Notes: generated by a model from the sequence alone, not told the origin. 64,000 nt of DNA from Flavobacterium kayseriense (GCF_014305095.1 NZ_JACRUI010000006.1:1-64000), one strand, 5' to 3'; counted from the first letter of the stretch, positions 34,986 through 46,308 are shown. Program-made: numbers and translations.

Positions 34986-37079
34986 ATGAATAAAGCAGTT
35001 TACATAGCAACTAGCGAACATAATAGTGGTAAGTCAATCATTACGTTGGGGCTAATGAGTATTTTGATCGGTAAAACCGCTAAAGTGGGTTATTTTAGAC
35101 CAATTATTGAGGACTTTGAAGATGATAGGGTCGATAATCATATAGAAACAGTTATTTCTCACTTTGGTTTAGATATTGCGATTGAAGATGCATATGCAAT
35201 TACCAAAAGTAAATTAATCAAAAAAAAGAATAAAGGTAAGATTGGTGAAGTAATCGATCTCATCATTGAAAAATATAAAAAATTAGAAGAGCAATTTGAT
35301 TTTGTGTTAGTTGAAGGAACAAGCTTTAGTGGGGAAGGTACAGTCATTGAACTCGATATGAATGTGCTGATTGCTAAAAATCTTGGAATACCTACCATTA
35401 TTGTAGGTTCTGGTGTTGACAAAACACTAGAAGAACTTATTGATAGCTTGTATTTAGCATACGACTCCTTTAAGGTGAGAGATGTCGAAGTCTTATCAGT
35501 TATTGCAAACAAAGTACAGCTAGAAAATATAAAATTAGTAACAGATGGTTTAAAGGCGAGTCTACCTACAGAAGTTTTGGTAAATGCGATTCCAATAATC
35601 TCAAGTTTAAATCACCCAACTGTAAAAGAAATCGTTGATGAATTAAATGGTGTAGTACTTTTTGGAGGCGCATTCTTAAACAACGAAGTCGGTAATTTTA
35701 GCGTGGGAGCGATGCAGTTAAGGAATTATTTGTTACATCTAAAAGAAAAGGCGTTAGTGATCACCCCTGGTGACCGTGCTGATATTATTTTAGGAGCTTT
35801 ACAAGCAAACGAATCGGCAAATTACCCTTCCATTGCTGGGATAGTATTAACGGGAAATATAATTCCTGAGGATAGTATTTTAAAATTGATAGAAGGATTG
35901 ACGAGTATTGTTCCAATCATTTCTGTTGAAGCAGGAACGTATAGAATTACTAATAGTATTGGAAATATAAAGTCCAAGATTTATGCGGATAATACTCAAA
36001 AAATAGAGACATCCATAAGTACTTTTGAAAAATTTGTCGATGTTGATGATTTGTCCGCTAAACTAAGTGCGTTTGAGGCGGAAGGTATGACCCCCAAAAT
36101 GTTTCAATATAATTTAGTTAAAAGAGCTAGAAAACACAGGAAACATATTGTTTTACCTGAAGGTAATGATGATCGAATCTTAACTGCTGCTTCTCGATTA
36201 CAAGCTATGGATGTTGTAGATATTTCGATCATTGGAAATAGAAAGCAAATAGAAAATAGAGTAGGCGAGTTAGGGCTAGTTTTTGATTTTTCGAAAGTAA
36301 AAATCATTAACCCTATAGAATCTGAAAAGTATGACGATTATGCAAATACGTATTATGAGCTTCGCAAAAATAAGAATGTAAGTATCACAATGGCTCGAGA
36401 TTTAATGGAAGACGTTTCGTATTACGGGACCATGATGGTTTACAAAGGAGATGCGGACGGAATGGTATCAGGAGCGGCTCATACTACACAACATACCATT
36501 TTACCAGCCTTACAATTTATTAAAACAAAGCCTGATACTTGTATTGTATCGTCTGTGTTTTTTATGTGTTTAGAAGATAGGGTTTCTGTTTTTGGGGATT
36601 GTGCGATTAATCCAAACCCTACTGCAGAACAATTGGCAGAGATTGCTATATCTTCTGCTGATTCGAGCTTGGCTTTTGGTATAGAACCTAAGATTGCCAT
36701 GCTATCTTATTCCTCTGGAGCTTCAGGAAAAGGTGATGAAGTGGATAAAGTTAGAAAAGCTACCCAAATTGTTAGAGAAAAGCGTCCTGATCTAAAAATT
36801 GAAGGCCCTATCCAATATGATGCAGCTGTTGATATGACGATCGGTCAAAGCAAAATGCCTAATTCAGAGGTAGCAGGTCAAGCAAGTGTACTTATATTTC
36901 CGGATTTAAATACGGGTAATAATACCTATAAAGCAGTTCAAAGAGAGACAGGAGCGCTGGCAATTGGCCCTATGCTTCAAGGGTTAAATAAACCGGTAAA
37001 CGATTTAAGTCGCGGCTGTACGGTAGATGATATTATCAATACGGTGGTCATTACAGCAATTCAAGCGCAAGGATTATAA
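34986..37079 (+). CDS. pta: Phosphate acetyltransferase, large form
   Basis: This enzyme converts acetyl-CoA and phosphate to acetyl phosphate. From ATG 34986 it has 697 residues; ten codons upstream (from GTG 34956) are open but unlikely. The N-terminal part has a dethiobiotin-synthetase-like P-loop (ATSEHNSGKS), then a DRTGG domain. The C-terminal half is the PTA_PTB catalytic domain (KHIVLPEGNDDRILTAASRL, then DGMVSGAAHTTQHT and PNPTAEQLAEIAISSA). Acetate kinase follows 71 bp downstream, so the two probably form the acetate/ATP overflow pathway. Length is right for the long three-domain form. Confidence 0.95.
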   Translation: MNKAVYIATSEHNSGKSIITLGLMSILIGKTAKVGYFRPIIEDFEDDRVDNHIETVISHFGLDIAIEDAYAITKSKLIKKKNKGKIGEVIDLIIEKYKKLEEQFDFVLVEGTSFSGEGTVIELDMNVLIAKNLGIPTIIVGSGVDKTLEELIDSLYLAYDSFKVRDVEVLSVIANKVQLENIKLVTDGLKASLPTEVLVNAIPIISSLNHPTVKEIVDELNGVVLFGGAFLNNEVGNFSVGAMQLRNYLLHLKEKALVITPGDRADIILGALQANESANYPSIAGIVLTGNIIPEDSILKLIEGLTSIVPIISVEAGTYRITNSIGNIKSKIYADNTQKIETSISTFEKFVDVDDLSAKLSAFEAEGMTPKMFQYNLVKRARKHRKHIVLPEGNDDRILTAASRLQAMDVVDISIIGNRKQIENRVGELGLVFDFSKVKIINPIESEKYDDYANTYYELRKNKNVSITMARDLMEDVSYYGTMMVYKGDADGMVSGAAHTTQHTILPALQFIKTKPDTCIVSSVFFMCLEDRVSVFGDCAINPNPTAEQLAEIAISSADSSLAFGIEPKIAMLSYSSGASGKGDEVDKVRKATQIVREKRPDLKIEGPIQYDAAVDMTIGQSKMPNSEVAGQASVLIFPDLNTGNNTYKAVQRETGALAIGPMLQGLNKPVNDLSRGCTVDDIINTVVITAIQAQGL

Positions 37080-37150
37080 ATCATTTTTTTAATGAACTAA
37101 TAAGTCTTAGCTAAAACCATAAAATCAAGAAGTAAACGTAGTCTATCGTT

Positions 37151-38344
37151 ATGAAAATAGTAATTATCAACTCAGGAAGTTCCTCTATAAAATACCAATT
37201 AATTGATATGCCTTCGCAAGATGTAATTTGCACAGGAATGATTGATCGAATAGGTATGGAGATATCAAAATTAACCTACAGTACTACAACCGTAAAAATA
37301 GAGGAGGATTTGCTAGTAAGTAATCATAAGGCAGGCTTGCTTAAAATTGCAAGTTTATTATTGAATGAAAATATAGGTGTCATTCAAAATACAGATGAAA
37401 TACATGCGGTTGGACATCGTGTTGTTCATGGAGGTACTCTTTTTTCGGATTCAACAATTATTACTCAAGAAGTAAAAGAAAAAATAAAAGAACTTATTAT
37501 GCTAGCCCCATTGCATAATCCAGCAAATTTAGAGGGAATTCTAATTGCGGAAGAAATTTTTAATAAAGCGCAGCAAGTAGCTGTTTTTGACACTGCTTTT
37601 CATCAAAGTATACCAGAGATCGCTAATAAATTTGCTATTCCCAATTCTTTTTATCAGAAAGATAAAATTCGCCTTTACGGATTTCATGGTACAAGTCACA
37701 AATACGTTTCTCAACAAGCCATCAAGTATTTAGAAAGTAGTTCTAAATTGATAAGTATCCATTTAGGAAATGGATGCAGTATCACTGCAATAAAGAACGG
37801 AAAGAGTATAGACCATTCTATGGGCTTTTCTCCTTCAAATGGCTTGATAATGGGAACTAGAAGTGGTGATATTGATCATTCTCTAATTTTTTATCTCTGT
37901 AATTCATTAGGATATAGTGTTAAGGAGGTAGAAACTATTTTGCTTAAAAAAAGTGGTATGTTAGGCTTAACTGGCTACAGTGATCTAAGGGATATTGAGG
38001 CAGAAGCTGAAAATGGTAATAAAGATTGTCAATTAGCCTTAGCTATGAATGCGTACCGTATCAAAAAATATATTGGTTCCTATACGGCAGTTATGAATGG
38101 TGTTGATGCTATTATTTTTACTGCTGGAGTTGGAGAAAACTCATCCTACATCCGAAAATTGGTTTGTTCCGATATGGACTATTTTGGTATTCATTTAGAC
38201 GAATCTAAAAACGAGACTCGGTCAAAAGAAATAAGGGAAATTAATACGGCTGGTTCATCAACTAAGATTTTAGTTATTCCCACAAACGAAGAAATGGAAA
38301 TAGCGATTCAGATATATAAACTCCTTTTAAGTAGTACAAATTAA
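37151..38344 (+). CDS. ackA: Acetate kinase
   Basis: This 397-residue enzyme moves phosphate from acetyl phosphate to ADP, giving acetate and ATP. It shows the ASKHA-fold motifs: NSGSSSIKYQL, HRVVHGG, FDTAFHQSIP, LYGFHGTSHKYVS, HLGNGCSITA and GVGENSSYIR. It starts 71 bp after pta on the same strand, and a terminator lies about 100 bp downstream. Two cytosolic enzymes of one pathway. Confidence 0.97.
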   Translation: MKIVIINSGSSSIKYQLIDMPSQDVICTGMIDRIGMEISKLTYSTTTVKIEEDLLVSNHKAGLLKIASLLLNENIGVIQNTDEIHAVGHRVVHGGTLFSDSTIITQEVKEKIKELIMLAPLHNPANLEGILIAEEIFNKAQQVAVFDTAFHQSIPEIANKFAIPNSFYQKDKIRLYGFHGTSHKYVSQQAIKYLESSSKLISIHLGNGCSITAIKNGKSIDHSMGFSPSNGLIMGTRSGDIDHSLIFYLCNSLGYSVKEVETILLKKSGMLGLTGYSDLRDIEAEAENGNKDCQLALAMNAYRIKKYIGSYTAVMNGVDAIIFTAGVGENSSYIRKLVCSDMDYFGIHLDESKNETRSKEIREINTAGSSTKILVIPTNEEMEIAIQIYKLLLSSTN

Positions 38345-38445
38345 TTGCGTTTATAACAAGGATTTATTATTTACAATTACAGTAAGGTGCAGTATTATCA
38401 AGGGGTAGTTAGTGTCTACTTTTAACTTTATTAAGGAATAATCAG

Positions 38446-38486
38446 AAACCAGTTTGTGCTAGAGCAGACTGGTTTTTCTTTTTTAA
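38446..38486 (+). terminator. Terminator after ackA
   Basis: The stem aaaccagttt / agactggttt around a gtgctagagc loop is followed by T-rich sequence (ttcttttttaac). Confidence 0.85.
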
Positions 38487-38631
38487 CACTATTCAATTAG
38501 TAAAATTCACACTTTTTAATAAATAAAATTTATTTAATAAAAAAGACTATTTTGTAATTATTTTTAATAAATATGTAGAATTGTTGTTATAATTTCGCAG
38601 AATTAACTAAATAAAACCTAATTTTTAACCA

Positions 38632-41600
38632 ATGAAGAAAAAATTACTTTCATTCATTTTTGCCCTCTTTGCTTGTATAGCTTGGTCTCAGAGCAATAAT
38701 GAAAAAGATTTTTCTATTTCACTAAATGGAAATAGAATTACCACAACGGCAAATTTTAAGCAACAGTTTGATGTTCTTAAAAAAGAGGCTAGTAAACAAA
38801 GTAAATCTAAGGAGTACACTTTGTTACAATTTACGAAAATGCCCTCTTTAGAGGAGCAAAACGAACTTAAAAATCAAGGAATTACCTTGATTAGTTATTT
38901 GTCAAACAACGCATATTACGTTGCCATTGATTCTAAGTATTATAATCAAAGTACAGCTTCTAAAAATATTAGAGCAATAGTACCAATTGATGCTAAATTT
39001 AAAATCGATCCAAATATTACAAGTGGAACTATTCCTGAGTATGCAATGGATTTTCATTCCGTTAAAGTGACGGTTAGTTATTTTAAGGGAGTAGATAAAG
39101 ATTTAGTTTCTAAGGATCTTACTTCTTTAGGAGTTAAAACATTTAAAATTTTAGAATCTTTTAATCAAGTTTATTTGCAAGTCGCTCCTGAAAATGTGAT
39201 TAAAATAGCAAAATTAAACTGGGTTCAAAATATTGAACTTATAGGGCCACCAGTTGAGAGTGATAACCAACCAGGTGTATCTTCTCATAAAGCCAATGTT
39301 TTAAATTCATTGATTCCAGGATTAGGATATAACTTAACGGGAAAAGGCGTTAAAGTTGGTATTTGGGATGGAAACCTTGAAAAGCACATCGACCATACAG
39401 GAAGAGTTATAAACAGAGAATATGAATCACCATCATCTCACGGGGAACACGTTTCTGGTACAGTGGGTGGTGCTGGAATTTTAGATCCTCGTGCAAAAGG
39501 AATGGCACCAAACGTTCAAATGTATGGTTGGAATTTTAATACACAATCTAACGGATTACCAGTATATGTCGAAAGAGAACTTGCTTTTCTTAATGATGAT
39601 GTTGATTTAACATCAAATTCATATGGTGTTTTGCTTTCTGCGGGATACAACATAGTGAGATATAGTACTAGTGACAGAGGTGATGATGATGTAACAGCTA
39701 AATATCCTTCACTTTTAAATATTTACTCTAATGGTAATGCACAAGCTGCTGCTGCAGGAGGTTTTTATACCTCTACTAAAGCTTCTAAAAATGCATTGCA
39801 CGTAGCTGCTAACAACCCGGACGATTTAATTAGTTCTTACAGTAGTTTTGGACCAACATTAGACGGACGTCTTGTTCCTCAAATTTCTGCAGTTGGTTCG
39901 AGTGTTTATTCACTTGATTATAATAACTCCTATCAAGTCATGAGTGGTACTTCAATGGCTACTCCAGGTACTTCTGGTACAGTTGCGTTGTTGTATGAAA
40001 GATATAAAAACATTTATGGAGAAAAGCCATTGGCTTCGCTAATGAAAGCTTTAGTTTCTAATACAGCAAAAGATGTTGGAAATCCTGGACCAGATTATAA
40101 ATATGGATTCGGAAACTTAAATGGTCTAAGAGCGGTAAAAGTCTTAGATAATAAAATGTTTTACACTGCCTCTGTTGCAAATGGTGTTTCTTTTGAAAAA
40201 GAAATTGTAGTTCCAGCGGGTCTTGTTTCATTAAAAGTAATGCTTGCTTATTCTGATATTGGAGCTACTCCAGGTTCATCTAATATTCAAGTTAATGATT
40301 TGGATGTGAAAATTATTCGAAATGGTACTACTACATTACCTTGGATTCTTAATCCTTCGGTTCCTAGTGCAAATGCAACTAGAGGTGTAGATAATTTGAA
40401 TAATATTGAACAAATAACACTAGACAGTCCTGCTGCTGGAACCTATAAAATCATCGTGACGGGTACATCTGTACCGTTAAATTCGCAAGAGTTTGCAGTA
40501 GTTTACGATTATGTAGCTCCAGAACTAGTTTTAACATACCCAATTGGTGGTGAGAAATTTAGTCCTGATGCAACGGAATACATTCGTTGGGACTATGAAG
40601 GAGTTGAAAAAACTTTTAATATAGAATTTTCTAATGATGGTGGTAACTCGTACACTGTTATAGCAGCTAATGTTCCTGCAGCAGCAAGAAATTTTGCTTG
40701 GAAAGTTCCTAACGAAATTGTACCCAATGCTAAAATTAGAATTAGTGCAGGTAGTAGAGTAGAAACTTCTAAAGAAACTTTTGCAATCATGTCTGAGCCT
40801 AAAAATCTAGTAATCACACCAGCCTCTTGCGGTGTTGCTGCTTATAAAATGGACTGGACTCCGATAACAGGAGCAAAGTACGAAGTTTTGAGATTAAACG
40901 GATTCGAGTTTGATATAGTTGCTACTGTAACTGATCCTACTTATACTTTTACTGATCTAACGGTAGGAAATAACAATTGGTTTACAGTTCGTGCTGTAGA
41001 TATAGCATCAGGTATTGTCTCTGAAAGAGCGAGAGCAATTAATGTAGAACCAATTAGCAAACCAGTTTTAACGGCACTTAATCTTCCATTTAAAGAAGAC
41101 TTTAATGATAGAAAGCCTGTAAACTACACGTTGTCAAAAGCGAGTGCAGCAGGTTCAATCGGATTTGAATCTCAAAGTTTAGCGAGATTAGACGCTGTAA
41201 AAATGTCTGGTTCTAGTGTTGCAGGTTCTCCTCTTTGGGCAACTAGTACCGCTACAACTGCATTTACTACTAACTCACAATTTATCAAAAGGCTGACTTT
41301 TTGTGAAATAGATGCTAGTAGTTTAGCTGGTAGTGCTATGCGCATGAAGTTTGATGTCATTATGCAAAATAGTGTTACAACTAATAAAAACTTTTTCAGA
41401 GTTTTAGTTAATGGAGTTGTTCAAACTAGTACAGAGGGACTATCAGTCTATTCTGGTACTACGACTTCTACCGCTAGAACTTTGACCTATAATTTAGCTG
41501 CTTTTGCAGGTACTAAATTTAATTTATCATTTGAGGGAGTAATGGATAATGACGCTACTTCAACTCCTGTTTACAATACAATTTTTGTTGATAACGTCGA

Positions 41601-44600
41601 ATTATTTGAAGTTAAAACAAATGACCTTGCTTTAACTGCATTTACAGCCAACGTTGGTGTAACTGCTACTGAACAAGTTTCAGCTAAAATTTATAATTTT
41701 TCACCTGTTGCTGTTAGTAATATTCCAATTTCATATCAGATTAATAATCAAACGGAAGTTACTGAGATTGTTCCTGGACCAATCGCTCCATTAAGTGAAC
41801 TTACGTATAATTTTACTCAGCGTGCAAATTATTCTGTAGGAGGGCTTTACACTGTTGTCGGAAAAGTGTCTTTAGCAGATGATTCAAATCTTTCTAATAA
41901 TTCATTGACGAGAACTGTTGCAAATAACGGTACCGATGTTTTAATGGTAAGTGGTTCTACAAAAGTTACCTGTTCAGACGTATTCACAGATAGTGGAAGT
42001 AGATACGGTAATTATGCAAATAACCTTGTTCAAACTATGACTTTTAGACCTGTTGTAACTGGAAACAGTATTAAAGTAGATTTTACAGAATTTGCTGTTG
42101 AGGCGGGTTATGATTTCTTGTACATTTATAATGGGACATCGACATCAGCTCCTTTGCTAGGTGTTTTTGATGGTAATACACTCCCTCCTTCATTCACTTC
42201 TACTGCAACTGGTGGAGAGCTTTTCTTCAGGTTTACTTCAGATACTGAAGTTACTGACAAGGGATGGGTTGCAAACATCACATGTGTTGCTAAGCCGGTT
42301 GTATCAGCAGATACAGAAATTACTTCAATCTTATCCCCAGACTTTATTGGAAAAAAAACAGCAACTACTGCTATTTCGATCCGTGTAAATAATGCTGGTC
42401 CAGTTACACGTACAAACGTGCCTGTTTATTATCAAGTAAATGGTGGAACCAAAATAACTGGTATTGTACCTTCTATGGCACCAAGTACTGCTGTTACATA
42501 TACATTTCCAACAACTACAGATATGTCTGCGGTAAATGGAGTATTTACCATCAAAGCAGGAATTGATGAAGTAGACGACATTATCACTAATAATGATTTA
42601 GAAAAAGTGGTTTACAATAAATTTGAATTACCAAATAATACCAATACAAGTGGTTATGCAATAACTTCATTTAAATGGGATACTATGGTAAATAATTCAG
42701 GTATCAGTGGATACTCTGATTTCAAAAATATTAAGATCCCTGTTTATGCAGGATACTCTTATCAACCACAAGTAACAATTAATAAACCAGAGAGAGCAAT
42801 TGGTAGAGATGTAACAACTACTCCTGGTGTTTTTACAATGATTCTTATTGATCTAAATGGTGATGGTGACTTGACAGACGAGTTTGCAGCGGGTACATAT
42901 TGGGTAAATACAATTTCTACTTCGGTGAGTCCTGCAATTGTTCCAACGCCAAGTACGCACTATTTTAGACAGAGAAACACTTTAACTGGTCCATTAACGA
43001 TTCCTGCAGGAACAGTTGCTGGTGAAAAATTAATGCGTGTATATCACATGTTCCGTTCACCAAGTGAATTTTTCAATGTGATTTTAGGACCTACATTTGA
43101 TGGTATTACAACATCAAGAGAAGATTTTGAGGTTGAAGAATATACTATTAACGTACTTCCTTTTACTGCTGCTGATGCAAGTATTGAAAGTATTACAGCT
43201 CCAACGAAATTAGGTATGAAGCCTGTGACAGTAAGTGCTGTTATTCGTAACTTCTCTAACGTTGCTATCTCCAATTTCCCAGTTGCTTATAAAGTAAATG
43301 GTGGTGCTGAAGTAGTTCAAACCTATACGGCTTCATTAGCTGCAGGTGCTTCTGCTGCAATAACATTTGCTACAAAAGCAGATTTGAGCGCAGTTGGAAA
43401 TTATACTCTTGAAGTATATACTAAATTAGCTGGTGATTTAGACACTACTAACGATTCTAAAGCGATTTCATTTACACATGTACCAAATGCAACAACTAAT
43501 GTAGTAGGTACTTTTGATGGATTAGATGATTATGTTAGGATTGATGCTAGTACAGCTTTAGATCTTAGAAATAACTATACTTTTGAAGCTTGGGTAAATA
43601 GAAATAACCCAACCGTTTTTGGTAGAATTATCGATAAATCAATTGTGAATTTATTCGTTCATACTAACAATAATTCGACCTACAAAGAAAATAGCTTGGT
43701 ATTGTCAATTACTACGGCTACCGGTTCTTATATTCTAAATACAGGTTTAAATTCAGTTCTATTAAATAAGTGGCATCATATTGCATTTACTGTAAGTGCG
43801 GCTAACATTTATACGATATATATAGATGGTATTGTTGCCCCTTATACTTTTACAGGAACGGCGGGAATGGCAAATACTAACGCTACTAGCCCTGCATATA
43901 TAGGAGGGAATCCAACAGCTACACGTGGATTAGACGGTAGTATTGATGAGGTTCGTATTTGGTCTGGAGTTAAAACTCAGGCGGAGCTTGTTGCTAATGC
44001 AACAACTAAATATGTAGGAACTGAAGCAGGTTTACTTGCTTATTATTCATTTGCAGAAGGAGATAAACAATTTGTTTTTGACACTACAGCGAATGATAAT
44101 ACAGCGGTGGTCATCAATGCTGATACAAACGGATTAGGTGCAGGTAAGTTTTGGAATACTGCAGTACTTTTACAAAGTTTTGAATTGAAAGATCAACTTT
44201 CATCTTCTTATGACGATGCTACAAAAACATATACTGTTTTGTTAAAAGATGGTATCAATGTAGCTACAGCTGTACCTGTGTTTACTGCTGGTATGAATGC
44301 TGTTGCTACTGTTAATGGAAACGTTCAAGTAAGTGGACTAACGGCTAATAATTTTACAAATCCAGTAACGTTTACAGTATCAGGTGTTGGATTTAATCTT
44401 GGTCTAGTAGAAACTTATACAATAAAAGTCATTACTGGTTTGAGTGATAAGTCTAGTTTACTAGCTTATGATTTTAAAGTAGCATCTAACCCTGGATTAA
44501 CTCAAGAAGTAAACACTGTAATAGTAGGTGCAAATGCTTCTGCTACTGCTCCTTTTGGTGTAAATACTTCTAAACTAAAAGCTTCATTTACTGTTTCTCC

Positions 44601-46230
44601 GGGAGCAGAGCTTTTTATAGATGATGTAAAACAAACATCAGGTGCAAATGAATTTGATTACACTAACAATGTTTTAGTGACGGTAGTTTCAGAAAATAAA
44701 CTATCTAAAACTAATTACATAGTTTCTGTTAATGCAAGAAATACAGAGGCTAAACTTTTAAGCTATACTGTTTCAAACCAAATCGGAGCAGCATCTATTG
44801 ATGAGGCGCAAGGTGCGGTTAAAGTAATGGTAAACAATAATGCTAATTTAAGTGCATTAGTTCCTGTATTTCAAGTTTCTCAAAATGCTGTAACTCGTAT
44901 AGGGACATATCTTCAAAATAGTGGGGTAACAACCCTAAATTATTCTGGACCAGTTTCATACAATGTTATGTCAGAAAGTGGCTTATTCAAAAACTACACA
45001 GTAGTTGTTGAAAGAGTAAAACCGGTAATTACTTTACTAGGTAGCGCTGTAACATCAGTTGCACAAGGTTGTACGTTCACAGAGGCAGGTTTCACAGCAA
45101 CTGATAATTTAAATAACACCATTACTTTAGCAGTGGTGAAATCAGGAACTGTTAACACAAATGTGATTGGTCAGTACACGTTAACGTATACTGTAAAAGA
45201 TGCTCTGAACAATGAATCGTTTGTTACTAGAACAGTTAATGTGGTTGCAAATCAAAAACCTGTAATCATTGCTTCAGCTAACATCATTGTTAACAGTGCT
45301 ACAAATTCTTGTGGTGCAACAGTAGCAATTGTGGCTGCAACTGCAACCGATGATTGCGCTGTAGGTTCTCCGGTAGGTCTAAGAAGTGATGGTTTAGCCT
45401 TAAATGCTACTTATCCTCTTGGAGTTACAACTATAAAGTGGAATGTAGTTGACAATTCTGGCAGTGCTGCAATAGAAGTTTTGCAAACAGTTACTGTTCA
45501 AGACAAGACAGCTCCAATAGTGATTACTAAGAATATAACTATTCAGCTTGATGCATCTGCAAATGCTATAATACTTCCAGCAGCTGTGAACAATGGTTCT
45601 ACTGATAACTGTAGTATTGCACTTATAGAGCTTGACAAAACTACTTTCAACTGTAGTAATGTTGGAGTAAACACAGTTACTTTAAAAGTGACTGATGCAA
45701 GTGGAAATGTAGGTACTGCAACTGCAACTGTAACTGTTGAGAATAGCCGACCTAATTTAATTAGAAAGCATTTTGATAATGTAATTTTCTTTGACAATAG
45801 TTCGAATAGTTTCAAAGCGTACAGCTGGTATAAAAATGGAGTTTTGGTACCAAGCCAAACTAACCAATACTTTACTGAAAACGGTACATTAAATGGTACT
45901 TATTATGCAGTTGGAACTAAAACAGATGGTTCATTGGTAGTATCATGTCCTTTAATATTTTCTTCTTCAATTGAACAAGAATTCATTAAAATTGCTCCAA
46001 ACCCAGTGAGAACAAATTCTACATATCAGCTTACAACTAATATAGCTACAGCTGCGCTTCAAAACGCACGCATTACTGTGATAAGTATGCTTGGAACTGT
46101 TTTAACTGATAAGGTTACTAGCACAAATACAGTAGATCTTGTTTCACCTAGCGTGGAAGGAATTTATATTGTAAAAATGACTTTAAGCAATGGTAAATAT
46201 TATACGAAAAACCTTTTAGTTAAAAATTAA
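38632..46230 (+). CDS. Giant secreted subtilase (S8) with CUB, LamG, HYR and type IX sorting domains
   Basis: This 2532-residue extracellular protease has a signal peptide (MKKKLLSFIFALFACIAWS). The S8 catalytic domain (about 230-500) has D246 (GIWDGN), H270 (SSHGEHVSG) and S441 (SGTSMATPG). Downstream lies a mosaic: fibronectin-like region (about 730-820), CARDB-like segments (about 1000-1095, 1225-1330, 1520-1620), a CUB domain (about 1102-1215), a LamG/concanavalin-type domain (about 1622-1840), then Ig-like and HYR repeats (about 2130-2380). The last 80 residues (APNPVRTNSTYQL... ending YTKNLLVKN) form the type A sorting domain for the type IX secretion system. It probably sits on the surface or is released to degrade polymeric protein. 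A barrel gene follows after 78 bp. Confidence 0.93.
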   Translation: MKKKLLSFIFALFACIAWSQSNNEKDFSISLNGNRITTTANFKQQFDVLKKEASKQSKSKEYTLLQFTKMPSLEEQNELKNQGITLISYLSNNAYYVAIDSKYYNQSTASKNIRAIVPIDAKFKIDPNITSGTIPEYAMDFHSVKVTVSYFKGVDKDLVSKDLTSLGVKTFKILESFNQVYLQVAPENVIKIAKLNWVQNIELIGPPVESDNQPGVSSHKANVLNSLIPGLGYNLTGKGVKVGIWDGNLEKHIDHTGRVINREYESPSSHGEHVSGTVGGAGILDPRAKGMAPNVQMYGWNFNTQSNGLPVYVERELAFLNDDVDLTSNSYGVLLSAGYNIVRYSTSDRGDDDVTAKYPSLLNIYSNGNAQAAAAGGFYTSTKASKNALHVAANNPDDLISSYSSFGPTLDGRLVPQISAVGSSVYSLDYNNSYQVMSGTSMATPGTSGTVALLYERYKNIYGEKPLASLMKALVSNTAKDVGNPGPDYKYGFGNLNGLRAVKVLDNKMFYTASVANGVSFEKEIVVPAGLVSLKVMLAYSDIGATPGSSNIQVNDLDVKIIRNGTTTLPWILNPSVPSANATRGVDNLNNIEQITLDSPAAGTYKIIVTGTSVPLNSQEFAVVYDYVAPELVLTYPIGGEKFSPDATEYIRWDYEGVEKTFNIEFSNDGGNSYTVIAANVPAAARNFAWKVPNEIVPNAKIRISAGSRVETSKETFAIMSEPKNLVITPASCGVAAYKMDWTPITGAKYEVLRLNGFEFDIVATVTDPTYTFTDLTVGNNNWFTVRAVDIASGIVSERARAINVEPISKPVLTALNLPFKEDFNDRKPVNYTLSKASAAGSIGFESQSLARLDAVKMSGSSVAGSPLWATSTATTAFTTNSQFIKRLTFCEIDASSLAGSAMRMKFDVIMQNSVTTNKNFFRVLVNGVVQTSTEGLSVYSGTTTSTARTLTYNLAAFAGTKFNLSFEGVMDNDATSTPVYNTIFVDNVELFEVKTNDLALTAFTANVGVTATEQVSAKIYNFSPVAVSNIPISYQINNQTEVTEIVPGPIAPLSELTYNFTQRANYSVGGLYTVVGKVSLADDSNLSNNSLTRTVANNGTDVLMVSGSTKVTCSDVFTDSGSRYGNYANNLVQTMTFRPVVTGNSIKVDFTEFAVEAGYDFLYIYNGTSTSAPLLGVFDGNTLPPSFTSTATGGELFFRFTSDTEVTDKGWVANITCVAKPVVSADTEITSILSPDFIGKKTATTAISIRVNNAGPVTRTNVPVYYQVNGGTKITGIVPSMAPSTAVTYTFPTTTDMSAVNGVFTIKAGIDEVDDIITNNDLEKVVYNKFELPNNTNTSGYAITSFKWDTMVNNSGISGYSDFKNIKIPVYAGYSYQPQVTINKPERAIGRDVTTTPGVFTMILIDLNGDGDLTDEFAAGTYWVNTISTSVSPAIVPTPSTHYFRQRNTLTGPLTIPAGTVAGEKLMRVYHMFRSPSEFFNVILGPTFDGITTSREDFEVEEYTINVLPFTAADASIESITAPTKLGMKPVTVSAVIRNFSNVAISNFPVAYKVNGGAEVVQTYTASLAAGASAAITFATKADLSAVGNYTLEVYTKLAGDLDTTNDSKAISFTHVPNATTNVVGTFDGLDDYVRIDASTALDLRNNYTFEAWVNRNNPTVFGRIIDKSIVNLFVHTNNNSTYKENSLVLSITTATGSYILNTGLNSVLLNKWHHIAFTVSAANIYTIYIDGIVAPYTFTGTAGMANTNATSPAYIGGNPTATRGLDGSIDEVRIWSGVKTQAELVANATTKYVGTEAGLLAYYSFAEGDKQFVFDTTANDNTAVVINADTNGLGAGKFWNTAVLLQSFELKDQLSSSYDDATKTYTVLLKDGINVATAVPVFTAGMNAVATVNGNVQVSGLTANNFTNPVTFTVSGVGFNLGLVETYTIKVITGLSDKSSLLAYDFKVASNPGLTQEVNTVIVGANASATAPFGVNTSKLKASFTVSPGAELFIDDVKQTSGANEFDYTNNVLVTVVSENKLSKTNYIVSVNARNTEAKLLSYTVSNQIGAASIDEAQGAVKVMVNNNANLSALVPVFQVSQNAVTRIGTYLQNSGVTTLNYSGPVSYNVMSESGLFKNYTVVVERVKPVITLLGSAVTSVAQGCTFTEAGFTATDNLNNTITLAVVKSGTVNTNVIGQYTLTYTVKDALNNESFVTRTVNVVANQKPVIIASANIIVNSATNSCGATVAIVAATATDDCAVGSPVGLRSDGLALNATYPLGVTTIKWNVVDNSGSAAIEVLQTVTVQDKTAPIVITKNITIQLDASANAIILPAAVNNGSTDNCSIALIELDKTTFNCSNVGVNTVTLKVTDASGNVGTATATVTVENSRPNLIRKHFDNVIFFDNSSNSFKAYSWYKNGVLVPSQTNQYFTENGTLNGTYYAVGTKTDGSLVVSCPLIFSSSIEQEFIKIAPNPVRTNSTYQLTTNIATAALQNARITVISMLGTVLTDKVTSTNTVDLVSPSVEGIYIVKMTLSNGKYYTKNLLVKN

Positions 46231-46250
46231 TAAAATTATTAAGAGTAGGA

Positions 46251-46277
46251 GATCCTCATTCAACAGGAGTGAGGATC
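46251..46277 (+). other. Intercistronic hairpin between protease and barrel gene
   Basis: A perfect 8-bp stem, gatcctca with tgaggatc, surrounds an 11-base loop. No U-tract follows, so it looks like an mRNA-processing or attenuating element rather than a full terminator. Confidence 0.45.
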
Positions 46278-46308
46278 GATTATTCTAATAGTAAAAACAA
46301 TAATACAT

